Assembly: GCA_937898415.1 (NCBI GenBank)
Contig: CALDLA010000091.1
Location: forward strand, 1-19,052
Source of the DNA: an uncultured Prevotellaceae bacterium
GTDB lineage: Bacteria > Bacteroidota > Bacteroidia > Bacteroidales > Bacteroidaceae
Direction: 5' to 3'
DNA: 19,052 nt
In this document: positions 1 to 6,743 of the stretch, one piece after another
Position numbering within the stretch: position 1 is the stretch's first letter
How the letters are laid out: each line of letters opens with the position of its first letter
Made by a program: the position numbers and the translations under genes
Notes under the pieces: model-generated
Databases searched by the model: none
The model's input: the letters and a program-made list of their open reading frames with translations, nothing else
Told to the model about the DNA's origin: nothing

Positions 1-1511
1 TGAGACTTTTCTTGAATGTTAATGAATTTAACTATATTTTTACCGAACTATTGTTATATATGAATGGAGAAGAAGTTAAAAACTTAGTTATCCCCAACTC
101 TGTGACCAGCATCGGGGTTTGTGCATTCGATGGTTGTAGCGGCCTAACGAACATCTCCATTCCCAACTCCGTAACCAGCATCGGGAGTCATGCGTTCTCT
201 GGCTGTAGCGGCCTGACGAATATCACCATCCCCAACTCCGTGACTAGTATTGGGCAATCTGCATTTTATAATTGTAGTGGCTTGACGAGCATAACCATCC
301 CCAACTCCGTGACCAGAATCGAACGATTTACCTTCGCCAATTGTAGTGGCCTGACGAGCATCGCCATACCGAACTCCGTGACCAGTATTGGGACTCAGGC
401 TTTCTGGAATTGTAGCGGCTTGACGAGCATGGTCATCCCCAACTCCGTAACCTACATCGATAATTCTGCGTTCAAGAACTGTCCCAAATTGACAGATGTT
501 TATTGCTATGCAGAGAAGGTTCCATCAACAGTATCAGATGCCTTTCAGGATTCTTATATAGAATATGCAACCCTACATGTACCAGAAGCGGCTATAGAGA
601 AATACAAAACGACGGCACCATGGAGTAGTATCCAAAATATTGTGAGCATCGAAAGTGGTGGACAACTATTTGATATGACTATCAACGTCAGCAACGCCTT
701 TGGCAAAGTGACCTACGGAACAACAGATGTGACGAACGGTCAGCAGATGTTTAATGTGAAAGAAGGCTCAGATGTTGTACTGACATTAACACCGAATGAT
801 GGGTTTAAGGTTGATCAGGTGATGGTGAACGGTGAGGATAAAACTGCAAGCGTAGTAAACGGACAACTGACGCTGAGCAATGTGAAGGCTAATCTGACAG
901 TTAGCGTCAGCTTCGGCGTGGCTGGAGAATTTACTAAGGTGACTATTGGTGCTAACAAGGTTGCTACGTTCTGTGCAGTTGCTGATGTTGATTTTACAAC
1001 GCTAAATCTGAAGGCATATACAGGTGGCGGCTTCAACCGCCAAACAGGAGTGCTGACGATGATGCGCGTCTATGATGTTCCCGCTGGAACGGGACTTTTG
1101 CTGAAGGGCGAGCCGGGAACGTACTTTGTTCCCTATAGTCAGTCGTATAGCATTTACAGCAATCTGCTGAAAGGCGTGATTGTAGCAACCAACATTAACG
1201 CAACTGAGAATAGTTACGTGAACTATGTCCTAAGCAATGGCAGTCAGGGCGTGGGATTCTATAAGGTAGGAGCGGCTGGTGCCAGCTTGGAGGCTGGACG
1301 TGCTTACCTGCAGATACCCGCAGAGACAGCGACGAGCCGCAACGCGCTCAAATTACGCTTCGACGATGAAGATGAGGCAACGGGCATCAACGCTTCGCTA
1401 ACAAATAGTGAAGAAGTGAATGGTGCTGTGTACGACCTGCAAGGCCGCCGTGTGGAGCAGCCCCAGCCCGGCCTCTACATCCGTAACGGTAAGAAGGTAA
1501 TCATCAAGTAG
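1..1511 (+). CDS. BspA-like leucine-rich repeat surface protein, 5'-truncated
   Basis: The reading frame is open to the first base of the window, and the first candidate start (TTG at 12) has no signal peptide after it, so the true start lies upstream. About 500 residues remain. From the first visible residues come six 23-residue LRR_5 (BspA/TpLRR) units of the form NSVTSIG-AF-CSGLT-IP (bases 96-509). They are followed by the usual cap with a VPEAAIEKYK-type segment, a beta-rich domain near residues 220-310, and a second beta-rich domain to about 460. The C-terminus reads AVYDLQGRRV...GLYIRNGKKVIIK, a tail common on Prevotella secreted proteins and resembling a type IX sorting signal. BspA proteins are cell-surface or secreted and bind host proteins or other bacteria; the ligand here is unknown. 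A 52-codon gene follows after 15 bases. Family assignment is firm, function is not. Confidence 0.9.
   Translation, partial: RLFLNVNEFNYIFTELLLYMNGEEVKNLVIPNSVTSIGVCAFDGCSGLTNISIPNSVTSIGSHAFSGCSGLTNITIPNSVTSIGQSAFYNCSGLTSITIPNSVTRIERFTFANCSGLTSIAIPNSVTSIGTQAFWNCSGLTSMVIPNSVTYIDNSAFKNCPKLTDVYCYAEKVPSTVSDAFQDSYIEYATLHVPEAAIEKYKTTAPWSSIQNIVSIESGGQLFDMTINVSNAFGKVTYGTTDVTNGQQMFNVKEGSDVVLTLTPNDGFKVDQVMVNGEDKTASVVNGQLTLSNVKANLTVSVSFGVAGEFTKVTIGANKVATFCAVADVDFTTLNLKAYTGGGFNRQTGVLTMMRVYDVPAGTGLLLKGEPGTYFVPYSQSYSIYSNLLKGVIVATNINATENSYVNYVLSNGSQGVGFYKVGAAGASLEAGRAYLQIPAETATSRNALKLRFDDEDEATGINASLTNSEEVNGAVYDLQGRRVEQPQPGLYIRNGKKVIIK
96..509 (+). repeat. Six tandem 69-bp units coding LRR_5 repeats
   Basis: Six in-frame units of 69 bases (23 codons) each begin near a conserved CCCAACTC(C/T)GT(G/A)AC block. 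Within a unit the framework codons NSVT.I and the F..CSGLT block are nearly invariant, while the exposed positions between them vary. The high DNA identity implies recent duplication or gene conversion and makes copy number prone to change. The array probably continues upstream of the window. Confidence 0.85.
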
Positions 1512-1526
1512 TGGAGGGCAGGTGTT

Positions 1527-1685
1527 ATGAAGAGAAAGAAATATCAGCAGCCCGTCACCGAAGTGGTGGCGGCTGCCCCCACCGAAATGATTGCCGCCTC
1601 ATTGCTGAACGAGGGCGAAGTGGACGTCATCGGCATCATTGATGATGACGGAGGTGACGACGCCCCACTCATACTGGGACTGTAA
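1527..1685 (+). CDS. Small acidic peptide (52 aa) downstream of BspA gene
   Basis: ATG at 1527 to TAA at 1683-1685 encodes 52 residues. The N-terminus is basic (MKRKKYQQP), the middle is alanine-rich (VVAAAPTEMIAAS) and the end is acidic (IIDDDGGDDAPLILGL). It starts 15 bases after the BspA stop and ends 25 bases before a strong terminator, so it is very likely the last gene of that transcript. Short proteins opening MKKKY..P..EVV are scattered through Bacteroidales genomes and are often left unannotated; from memory they frequently sit beside surface-protein genes, but their role is not known to me. There is no cleavable signal peptide and no cysteine. It could be a peptide precursor or an accessory factor for its neighbour; the sequence does not decide. 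Coding is supported by position, composition and the terminator placement. Confidence 0.65.
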   Translation: MKRKKYQQPVTEVVAAAPTEMIAASLLNEGEVDVIGIIDDDGGDDAPLILGL

Positions 1686-1709
1686 GGATCAATGCTCAAC
1701 AAATTATCA

Positions 1710-1738
1710 GCCGAAAGTATTGTGCTTTCGGCTTTTTT
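1710..1738 (+). terminator. Intrinsic terminator
   Basis: Perfect 8-bp stem GCCGAAAG (1710-1717) / CTTTCGGC (1725-1732) with a 7-base loop and a run of six T at 1733-1738. It ends the BspA plus small-peptide transcript. The opposite strand has no T run, so it acts in the + direction only. Confidence 0.9.
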
Positions 1739-1767
1739 CTATACCTTTGCGGTGATAACTGACAAGA

Positions 1768-2406
1768 TTAGTACCCGAGATTCTCACCAACAAGTACAAC
1801 GACGTGGCGGCCTTTGGGGGAGTTCCTGAGGAAGTGAATGTAGTTGCAGATGGATTCGGGTGAATTGCAGTTGTGACATACGCCGTCAGTCTGGCAGGGG
1901 GTCTTGATGTCGAATCGGGCAGCATTGACGGGCGATGCAATACCTCTTGCCCTCGACAGAGCTGCCTCGACGGTCTGGGCCACTTTGTTCAGGCCGATAA
2001 CGAAGATGACCTTCTTGGGGCCCCAGGTGATGGCGGCTACGCGATTGCCGTTTCCGTCGATGTTCACGATGACACCATCTTCAGAGATGGCGTTGGCGCT
2101 GGTCAGGTAGACGTCGGTGGAAAACGCCTTGAGATACATGGCTTGCTTCTCCTCAGGCGTCTCTACCAGGTCGCGGTCAAGCACTTCGAGCGTTCCGCGG
2201 CTTCTGAGGTAGTCGGGGATGCCCATATCGCGGACAGTCATCGTGCCGCCCCATGTTACACTACTTCCGTCCTCAATGAGTTCGGAAACTTTCTTTACTG
2301 CCCCCTCAGCCGTGGGGCAATAGAATGCCTCAATATGGCGGCGTTGCAGGTTTTTGATGATCGTCTGAGCAAGATGCTCGTTTCGTTTTTCTTGTGGTTT
2401 CATCAT
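1768..2406 (-). CDS. LUD-domain protein (LutC/YkgG-like lactate utilization family)
   Basis: 212 residues starting with adjacent ATG codons at 2406 and 2403; either may be used. The central part carries the LUD (formerly DUF162) features SSVTWGGTMTVRDMG, the VYLTSANAISEDG block, IVNIDGNGNRVAA and PKKVIFVIGLNKV. The C-terminal part has a cysteine cluster, CQTDGVCHNCNSPESIC, seen in the single-domain members of this family. In the LutABC lactate oxidase, LUD proteins are subunits of an iron-sulfur enzyme. This stand-alone form has no lutA or lutB beside it, so its substrate is not known. It points toward the BspA transcript and is divergent from the RNA methyltransferase gene. No clear minus-strand promoter was found in the 54-base divergent gap. 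Confidence 0.88.
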   Translation of the reverse strand: MMKPQEKRNEHLAQTIIKNLQRRHIEAFYCPTAEGAVKKVSELIEDGSSVTWGGTMTVRDMGIPDYLRSRGTLEVLDRDLVETPEEKQAMYLKAFSTDVYLTSANAISEDGVIVNIDGNGNRVAAITWGPKKVIFVIGLNKVAQTVEAALSRARGIASPVNAARFDIKTPCQTDGVCHNCNSPESICNYIHFLRNSPKGRHVVVLVGENLGY

Positions 2407-2444
2407 TTCTTCGTCATTTTATTCAGTATTCTCTTTTTTTTCGT

Positions 2445-2452
2445 TACCTTTG
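2445..2452 (+). promoter_or_regulatory. Bacteroidetes -7 element (TACCTTTG) for the RNA methyltransferase
   Basis: TACCTTTG matches the TAnnTTTG consensus. No good TTTG lies 19-21 bases upstream. The ATG follows only 8 bases later, implying a leader of about 5 bases. Confidence 0.6.
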
Positions 2453-2460
2453 CAAACAGA

Positions 2461-2991
2461 ATGAGAAAGGTAAGAACGATTGAGATGCAGCGGCTCACGG
2501 TGGAGGAATTCCGTGAGGCTGAGAAATTGCCGCTAATCGTTGTGCTCGACGACGTACGGTCGATGCACAATGTGGGGAGTGTGTTCCGTACGGCCGACAC
2601 TTTCCGTGTAGAGGCCGTCTATCTGTGTGGCATCACGTCGACGCCGCCGATGGCTGAGATTCACAAGACCGCGCTCGGAGCGGAGGAGAGCGTCCGTTGG
2701 CAGTATTTCCCTACGGCACTCGATGCCGTCAACCAGTTGAAGGCCGACGGCTATACGGTCTATAGTGTAGAGCAGGTGGAACACTCCACAAAACTACATC
2801 GTTTCCAGACAGACGACGAGCGGAAATATGCCGTCATCTTTGGAAACGAAGTAAAAGGTGTACATCAGGAAGTGGTTGACGCCAGCGACGGATGCCTTGA
2901 GATACCCCAGCTTGGCACCAAGCACTCCATGAATGTGTCCGTTACTGCCGGCATCGTCATTTATAAGTTTGCCGAACAGCTGATCATCTGA
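2461..2991 (+). CDS. TrmH/SpoU-family RNA 2'-O-methyltransferase
   Basis: 176 residues, a SPOUT-class enzyme that moves a methyl group from S-adenosylmethionine to a ribose 2'-OH in tRNA or rRNA. Visible motifs are motif 1 VLDDVRSMHNVGSVFRTAD (N and R of N..S.FRTA), motif 2 around YAVIFGNEVKGV, and motif 3 LEIPQLGTKHSMNVSVTAGIV, which together form the trefoil knot and SAM site. The length is that of the minimal catalytic domain with no extra RNA-binding domain. The start at 2461 is chosen because family members begin with a similar MRK...E..RL...EFR segment and because a -7 promoter box sits just before it; the frame is open far upstream, but that stretch is antisense to the LUD gene. Its stop lies 6 bases from the end of the convergent rubredoxin gene. 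The target nucleotide is not predictable. Confidence 0.9.
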   Translation: MRKVRTIEMQRLTVEEFREAEKLPLIVVLDDVRSMHNVGSVFRTADTFRVEAVYLCGITSTPPMAEIHKTALGAEESVRWQYFPTALDAVNQLKADGYTVYSVEQVEHSTKLHRFQTDDERKYAVIFGNEVKGVHQEVVDASDGCLEIPQLGTKHSMNVSVTAGIVIYKFAEQLII

Positions 2992-2997
2992 AAAGAA

Positions 2998-3162
2998 TTA
3001 ATCTTCAGCGGGCGAGAAGTCGCTCTTGCCAACTCCGCAGATGGGGCATACCCAGTCTTCAGGGATGTCTTCAAAGGCGGTACCGGGCTGGATGCCGCTG
3101 TCGGGATCGCCGGCTTCAGGGTCGTAGACGTAACCACAGACGTCGCATACGTACTTTTTCAT
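2998..3162 (-). CDS. Rubredoxin
   Basis: 54 residues on the minus strand. The two knuckles CDVCGY and CPICGV supply the four cysteines for the single iron site, and the intervening YDPEAGD...GT.FEDIPEDWVCP segment is textbook rubredoxin. It is a small cytoplasmic electron carrier that often serves peroxide or superoxide reductases in anaerobes. Its ATG (3162-3160) overlaps the TGA of the glycosyltransferase (3161-3159) as ATGA, so translation is probably coupled and it is the last gene of the DUF4254 - GT9 operon. The metabolic link to those neighbours is not obvious. Confidence 0.95.
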   Translation of the reverse strand: MKKYVCDVCGYVYDPEAGDPDSGIQPGTAFEDIPEDWVCPICGVGKSDFSPAED

Positions 3163-4229
3163 AAGCTTGATGGATTGTTTTGAGGGTTAATAATCTGTTC
3201 TATTCTCTCAATGATTTGTTCTGGTTTGATGAGGTTCATACAGGCCAGGTCGCCTCGGCGGCAGGGCCGTTTGCCGTAGATGCTGCACGGGCGACAGTCG
3301 AGATCGACCTGTATGGCGTTTTCGGCTGGCTGGTTCCATCCCATGAAGCCGCCGTAGGGGTGAGTGGCCCCCCAGACGCTAACGACGGGGGTGGCTGTCA
3401 ACGATGCCATGTGCATGTTGGAGGAGTCCATAGAGAACATCACGTCGAGGTGGCTCATCAGGATCAGCTCCTGGTGCATGTTTTCCAAGTGCTGGCTGAC
3501 ATAGATGCATTGCGGCAGTTCCTGACACCACTTGGTGAACAGCTCCTCTTCCTTGCGTCCGCGACCAAAAAGGAAGATGCGGGCACGAGGGTGAAGTCTC
3601 AGCAGCTCGTCAATCACCTGACGGCTGAGGTGCGTGGGATAGCACTTGCCTGGGTGGGCAGCCGTCGGTGCCACACCTATCCATTGTTCAAAACTCTTCT
3701 TGGGACCAACGATGGCGGGCAGCAAATTGAGGTTGCCACCTTCGAGCGGGAAGAGCGACTTGAATTCAAGTTTGACGGGATAGCCCAACTTTGCCAGCAC
3801 GTCGGAATAGTTCTCGAAGGGCGTCTTTAACTGCACACGTACCTTATTTTTATAGGCGGTCAGCTTGCGGCGGTCCTTGCGGTGCTTGTCGATGTGCTCC
3901 ACACGGTAGTGGCCCATGTTGAACCTCATGCGCAGATATTCCGAGCGCAGCACGTTGTGCAGGTCGGCTATCTTGGTAAACTGCTTGGCGATCAGTCGGC
4001 GATAGAGGGCGTTCAGTCCCTTGACGCCGCGATACTCGCCCTTCAGGTCTGCCTCCATGAAGTTGACGTTAGGTGCCAGGTCATCGAAGAAGGGACGTGC
4101 GAACTTGCGGCTGAGTACGGTAATGCGGATGTCAGGATACTGCATGGCCAGCGAATAGACCACCGGTACGGTCATTGCCACATCGCCCATGGCCGAGAAG
4201 CGTATGATGAGAATGTGCTCTTTTTTCAC
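3159..4229 (-). CDS. Glycosyltransferase family 9 (heptosyltransferase-like)
   Basis: 356 residues, the usual length for the family. The N-terminus IRFSAMGDVAMTVPVV is the classic GT9 opening, with the G-D pair of the acceptor-side domain. The C-terminal nucleotide-sugar domain contains the SMDSSNMHMASLTATPVVSVWG block, followed by a cysteine-rich segment CRPCSIYGKRPC common in heptosyltransferases. Known members transfer ADP-activated heptose to the inner core of lipopolysaccharide at the cytoplasmic face of the inner membrane; sugar specificity here is not established. It lies in a minus-strand operon after the DUF4254 gene, overlapping by ATGA (4226-4229), and before rubredoxin with another ATGA overlap. 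Confidence 0.92.
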   Translation of the reverse strand: MKKEHILIIRFSAMGDVAMTVPVVYSLAMQYPDIRITVLSRKFARPFFDDLAPNVNFMEADLKGEYRGVKGLNALYRRLIAKQFTKIADLHNVLRSEYLRMRFNMGHYRVEHIDKHRKDRRKLTAYKNKVRVQLKTPFENYSDVLAKLGYPVKLEFKSLFPLEGGNLNLLPAIVGPKKSFEQWIGVAPTAAHPGKCYPTHLSRQVIDELLRLHPRARIFLFGRGRKEEELFTKWCQELPQCIYVSQHLENMHQELILMSHLDVMFSMDSSNMHMASLTATPVVSVWGATHPYGGFMGWNQPAENAIQVDLDCRPCSIYGKRPCRRGDLACMNLIKPEQIIERIEQIINPQNNPSSL

Positions 4230-4828
4230 TTCTTGTATAAAATAGGATTTGTCGACGGGTCGTTATACATCTTCATCTGGCGGTACACCTTCATATAGAT
4301 GCGCCCGGCCTCAATGTCCTCGAGCAGTTGGTCGATGGCTGTGGCGAGGTCTACCTGCTGTTCAAGCAGCACGTCAAGCTTTGCCTGACAACGCTGGCGG
4401 TGCTCATCGGAAGCGTCAGGACGCTCCACTTGCTCCTTCATGTGGTAGATTTTCAGGGCCAGGATACTAAGACGGTCGATGGCCCATGCCGGGCTTTCGG
4501 TATTGAGCCTTGCGTCGGGCAGCGCCTTCACCTCGCTGTAGGTTTGACGGAAGTAGGAGTCTATTTCCTCCACCAAATCGGTACGGTCTTGGTTACTATG
4601 GTCAATACGCCGCTTCAACGACAATGCCTCGATGGGGTCGATGTTCGGGTCGCGGATGATGTCCTCATAGTGCCATTGAACGGTGTCAATCCAGCATTTC
4701 AGGTAAAGGGAATACTCAATGGAGTCTCTCTGATAGGGATTCCTTATGGGGGTATCAACATTGTCAGTCAGGTGATAATCCTTGATGGCCTGATTGAAGA
4801 TTTTGTTTGCTTGTTCTGTGAATGACAT
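4226..4828 (-). CDS. DUF4254 domain protein
   Basis: 200 residues, almost entirely predicted helix, rich in charged residues and glutamine, with no signal peptide or membrane segment. Recognised as DUF4254 by its N-terminal FTEQANKIFNQAI..YH and the conserved NPY.RDSIEYSLYLKCWIDTVQWHYED block, and by the IDRLSILALKIYHM segment. Family function is unknown to me, but in Bacteroidetes it is regularly found next to GT9 glycosyltransferases, as here, which suggests a cytoplasmic role linked to lipopolysaccharide core assembly. First gene of the operon, with its own upstream -7 box at 4852-4859. The ATGA overlap with the glycosyltransferase indicates coupled expression. Confidence 0.85.
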   Translation of the reverse strand: MSFTEQANKIFNQAIKDYHLTDNVDTPIRNPYQRDSIEYSLYLKCWIDTVQWHYEDIIRDPNIDPIEALSLKRRIDHSNQDRTDLVEEIDSYFRQTYSEVKALPDARLNTESPAWAIDRLSILALKIYHMKEQVERPDASDEHRQRCQAKLDVLLEQQVDLATAIDQLLEDIEAGRIYMKVYRQMKMYNDPSTNPILYKK

Positions 4829-4851
4829 GTGCTATAATAGTTTTTAGGCTA

Positions 4852-4882
4852 CAAAGCTACAGAAAGTTTTCGAAACGTGCAA
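4852..4882 (-). promoter_or_regulatory. Promoter of the DUF4254-GT9-rubredoxin operon
   Basis: On the minus strand TAGCTTTG (complement of 4852-4859) matches the -7 consensus exactly. A TTGC partial -33 (complement of 4879-4882) lies 19 bases further upstream. The leader before the ATG at 4828 is about 20 bases. Confidence 0.65.
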
Positions 4883-4951
4883 CTAAAAAGAAAGAATTTC
4901 ATTTAAATTTGCAAAATAAATGTACTAAATACACGAAAAAGGGGCATTTTT

Positions 4952-4978
4952 TTGCACAATCACTACCCTTTTGTGCAA
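4952..4978. promoter_or_regulatory. Inverted repeat, operator-like, upstream of acpP
   Basis: Perfect 8-base arms TTGCACAA (4952-4959) and TTGTGCAA (4971-4978) separated by 11 bases, in the 283-base divergent gap between the DUF4254 operon and acpP. It ends 26 bases before the acpP -33 box. A half-site GTGCAA recurs at 4877-4882. There is no T run after it, so it is more likely a protein site than a terminator. The cognate regulator is unknown. Confidence 0.5.
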
Positions 4979-5004
4979 CATGACCTCACTTTTTCTCAAA
5001 AAAA

Positions 5005-5036
5005 TTTGCGTAACTGATAGAAAATGTGTTACTTTG
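5005..5036 (+). promoter_or_regulatory. Promoter of acpP-fabF-rnc
   Basis: TTTG (5005-5008), 20-base spacer, TTACTTTG (5029-5036), a one-mismatch copy of the Bacteroidetes consensus. The roughly 75-base leader contains a small perfect hairpin, ACGGC-GAAAG-GCCGT, at 5046-5060 and an A/T-rich stretch before the ATG, typical for highly translated genes in this phylum. Confidence 0.8.
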
Positions 5037-5112
5037 CACCCGCAAACGGCGAAAGGCCGTAAAAATGTTTCAAGATAGCAAAAAATTATTAACATTTAAA
5101 GTATTAAAAATT

Positions 5113-5349
5113 ATGTCAGAAATTGAAAGCAAAGTAAAGGCAATTATTGTAGACAAACTGGGTGTTGATGAGGCTGAGGTTAAGCCCGAGGCAAGTTTCA
5201 CGAATGACCTGGGTGCTGACTCACTCGACACCGTTGAGCTCATCATGGAGTTCGAGAAGGAATTCGGCATTTCAATTCCCGACGATAAGGCAGAGAAGAT
5301 TGGCACCGTTGGTGACGCCATCGCTTATATCGAGGAGAATCAAAAATAA
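5113..5349 (+). CDS. acpP: Acyl carrier protein
   Basis: 78 residues from the ATG at 5113, the standard length. It carries fatty acyl intermediates on a 4'-phosphopantetheine arm attached to Ser37 in the GADSLDTVELIM motif. The helix I region, acidic helix II and C-terminal DAIAYIEENQ helix are all present, and the protein is strongly acidic, as expected. The frame runs upstream to 5026 but that would place the start inside the promoter; the 5113 start matches the family (MSEIESKVK..I). It is the first gene of a fatty acid cluster with fabF, from which it is separated by a large palindromic element that may lower fabF expression relative to acpP. Confidence 0.97.
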   Translation: MSEIESKVKAIIVDKLGVDEAEVKPEASFTNDLGADSLDTVELIMEFEKEFGISIPDDKAEKIGTVGDAIAYIEENQK

Positions 5350-5357
5350 TTTTTTTA

Positions 5358-5465
5358 TTTGACTTAGCCCCCTAAGTGAGGGGGATGGGGGTCTGAACAA
5401 GGGCATTTCCTAATCAAGTAGGCCTGTTCAGACCCCTAACCCACTAACTTAGGGGGCTAAGCAAA
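5358..5465. repeat. Palindromic element between acpP and fabF
   Basis: Two 37-base arms, 5363-5399 and 5425-5461, are inverted copies agreeing at 33 of 37 positions, around a 25-base centre. The dyad extends outward through TTTG (5358-5361) and CAAA (5462-5465) with one bulged base. Each outer end is itself a small dyad: CTTAG-CCCC-CTAAG at 5363-5376 and CTTAG-GGGG-CTAAG at 5448-5461. As RNA it would form a very stable hairpin, with local alternative hairpins in each arm. No T run follows, so it is not a simple terminator. It resembles repetitive intergenic palindromes of Bacteroidetes and could act as an mRNA processing or stability element; no clear target-site duplication was seen. Confidence 0.85.
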
Positions 5466-5480
5466 CCCTATTTAGATTTT

Positions 5481-6743
5481 ATGGAATTAAAAAGAGTAGT
5501 TGTAACAGGTCTTGGTGCCGTTACGCCCGTAGGTAACAATCCCGAGGAAATGTGGAAGAACCTCCTGGACGGAGTCAGCGGTGCTGCACCTATTACAAGT
5601 TTCGATACAACCTTGTTCAAGACCAAGTTCGCCTGTGAGGTGAAGAACCTCAACGTGAACGACTACCTGGACCGTAAGGAGGCTCGCAAGATGGACCGCT
5701 ACACGCAGCTGGCCATGATTGCTGCCAAACAGGCTGTCGAGGATAGTGCTATGGATCTTGAAACTGAGGACAAGAACCGCATCGGTGTGGTCTATGGCGT
5801 AGGTATCGGTGGTATCAAGACTTTCGAGGATGAAGTGAAGTACTATGGTCAGCATGAGGCCGACGGCCCCAAGTTCAACCCCTTCTTCATCCCGAAGATG
5901 ATAGCCGACATCGCTGCCGGACAGATTTCCATCATGTATGGTTTCCACGGTCCTAACTACATCACCGCTTCGGCTTGCGCTTCTTCGTCGAATGCGCTGG
6001 CTGACGCCTTCAACCTCATCCGCTTGGGCAAGGCCAATGCCATCGTTGCCGGTGGTGCCGAGGCTGCCATCTGTGCAACAGGTGTTGGCGGTTTCAACGC
6101 CATGCATGCCCTGTCCACCCGCAACGACGAGCCTGAGAAGGCCAGCCGTCCGTTCAGCGCCAGCCGCGACGGATTCATCATGGCCGAGGGTGCCGGCTGC
6201 CTCATCCTGGAGGAACTGGAGCACGCCAAAGCCCGTGGTGCCAAGATCTATGCTGAGATGATTGGTGCCGGCATGAGTGCCGACGCTCACCACATCACCG
6301 CCTCTCATCCTGAGGGACTGGGTGCCAAGCTCGTGATGCAGAATGCTCTGGAGGATGCCGAGATGAAGCCCGAGGACATTGACTATATCAACGTTCACGG
6401 CACATCGACCCACGTGGGCGACATCTCTGAGGCCAAGGCCATCAAGGAGGTCTTCGGCGATGCTGCCTTCAAGCTGAACATTTCGTCGACGAAGTCTATG
6501 ACTGGTCACCTGCTCGGTGCTGCCGGTGCCGTTGAGGCTATGGTGACCGTATTAGCTGTTAAGAATGATATCATCCCGCCCACCATCAACCATGAGGAGG
6601 GTGACGAGGATCCTGAGATTGACTATAATTTGAACTTCACCTTCAACAAGGCACAGAAGCGTACTGTCCGTGCCGGACTTTCTAACACGTTCGGCTTCGG
6701 TGGTCACAACGCCTGTGTCGTCTTCAAGAAGTATGAGGCTTAA
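5481..6743 (+). CDS. fabF: Beta-ketoacyl-ACP synthase II
   Basis: 420 residues, full length. It condenses malonyl-ACP with a growing acyl-ACP in fatty acid elongation. The catalytic triad is intact: Cys166 in ASACASSSNA, His306 in VHGTSTHVGD and His343 in KSMTGHLLGAAG. The N-terminal VVVTGLGAVTPVGN and the C-terminal NTFGFGGHNA glycine loop are standard. It follows acpP after the palindromic element and overlaps the rnc start by 11 bases. acpP-fabF-rnc is a common order in Bacteroidetes. It is transcribed from the acpP promoter as far as can be seen; no separate promoter box was found in the 131-base gap. Confidence 0.97.
   Translation: MELKRVVVTGLGAVTPVGNNPEEMWKNLLDGVSGAAPITSFDTTLFKTKFACEVKNLNVNDYLDRKEARKMDRYTQLAMIAAKQAVEDSAMDLETEDKNRIGVVYGVGIGGIKTFEDEVKYYGQHEADGPKFNPFFIPKMIADIAAGQISIMYGFHGPNYITASACASSSNALADAFNLIRLGKANAIVAGGAEAAICATGVGGFNAMHALSTRNDEPEKASRPFSASRDGFIMAEGAGCLILEELEHAKARGAKIYAEMIGAGMSADAHHITASHPEGLGAKLVMQNALEDAEMKPEDIDYINVHGTSTHVGDISEAKAIKEVFGDAAFKLNISSTKSMTGHLLGAAGAVEAMVTVLAVKNDIIPPTINHEEGDEDPEIDYNLNFTFNKAQKRTVRAGLSNTFGFGGHNACVVFKKYEA

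Noticed and set aside
1873..2460. N-terminal extension of the RNA methyltransferase frame to 372 residues
   Set aside because: The extra part is antisense to the LUD gene and has no methyltransferase-related domain; the family starts near 2461, just after a promoter box.
3180..3830. Open frames on the + strand across the GT9 and DUF4254 genes
   Set aside because: Shadows of well-supported minus-strand genes, with histidine/valine-rich translations and no domain.
5487..6509. 340-codon open frame antisense to fabF
   Set aside because: It mirrors a strongly coding fabF with an intact catalytic triad; the translation has no recognisable domain and reflects codon bias.
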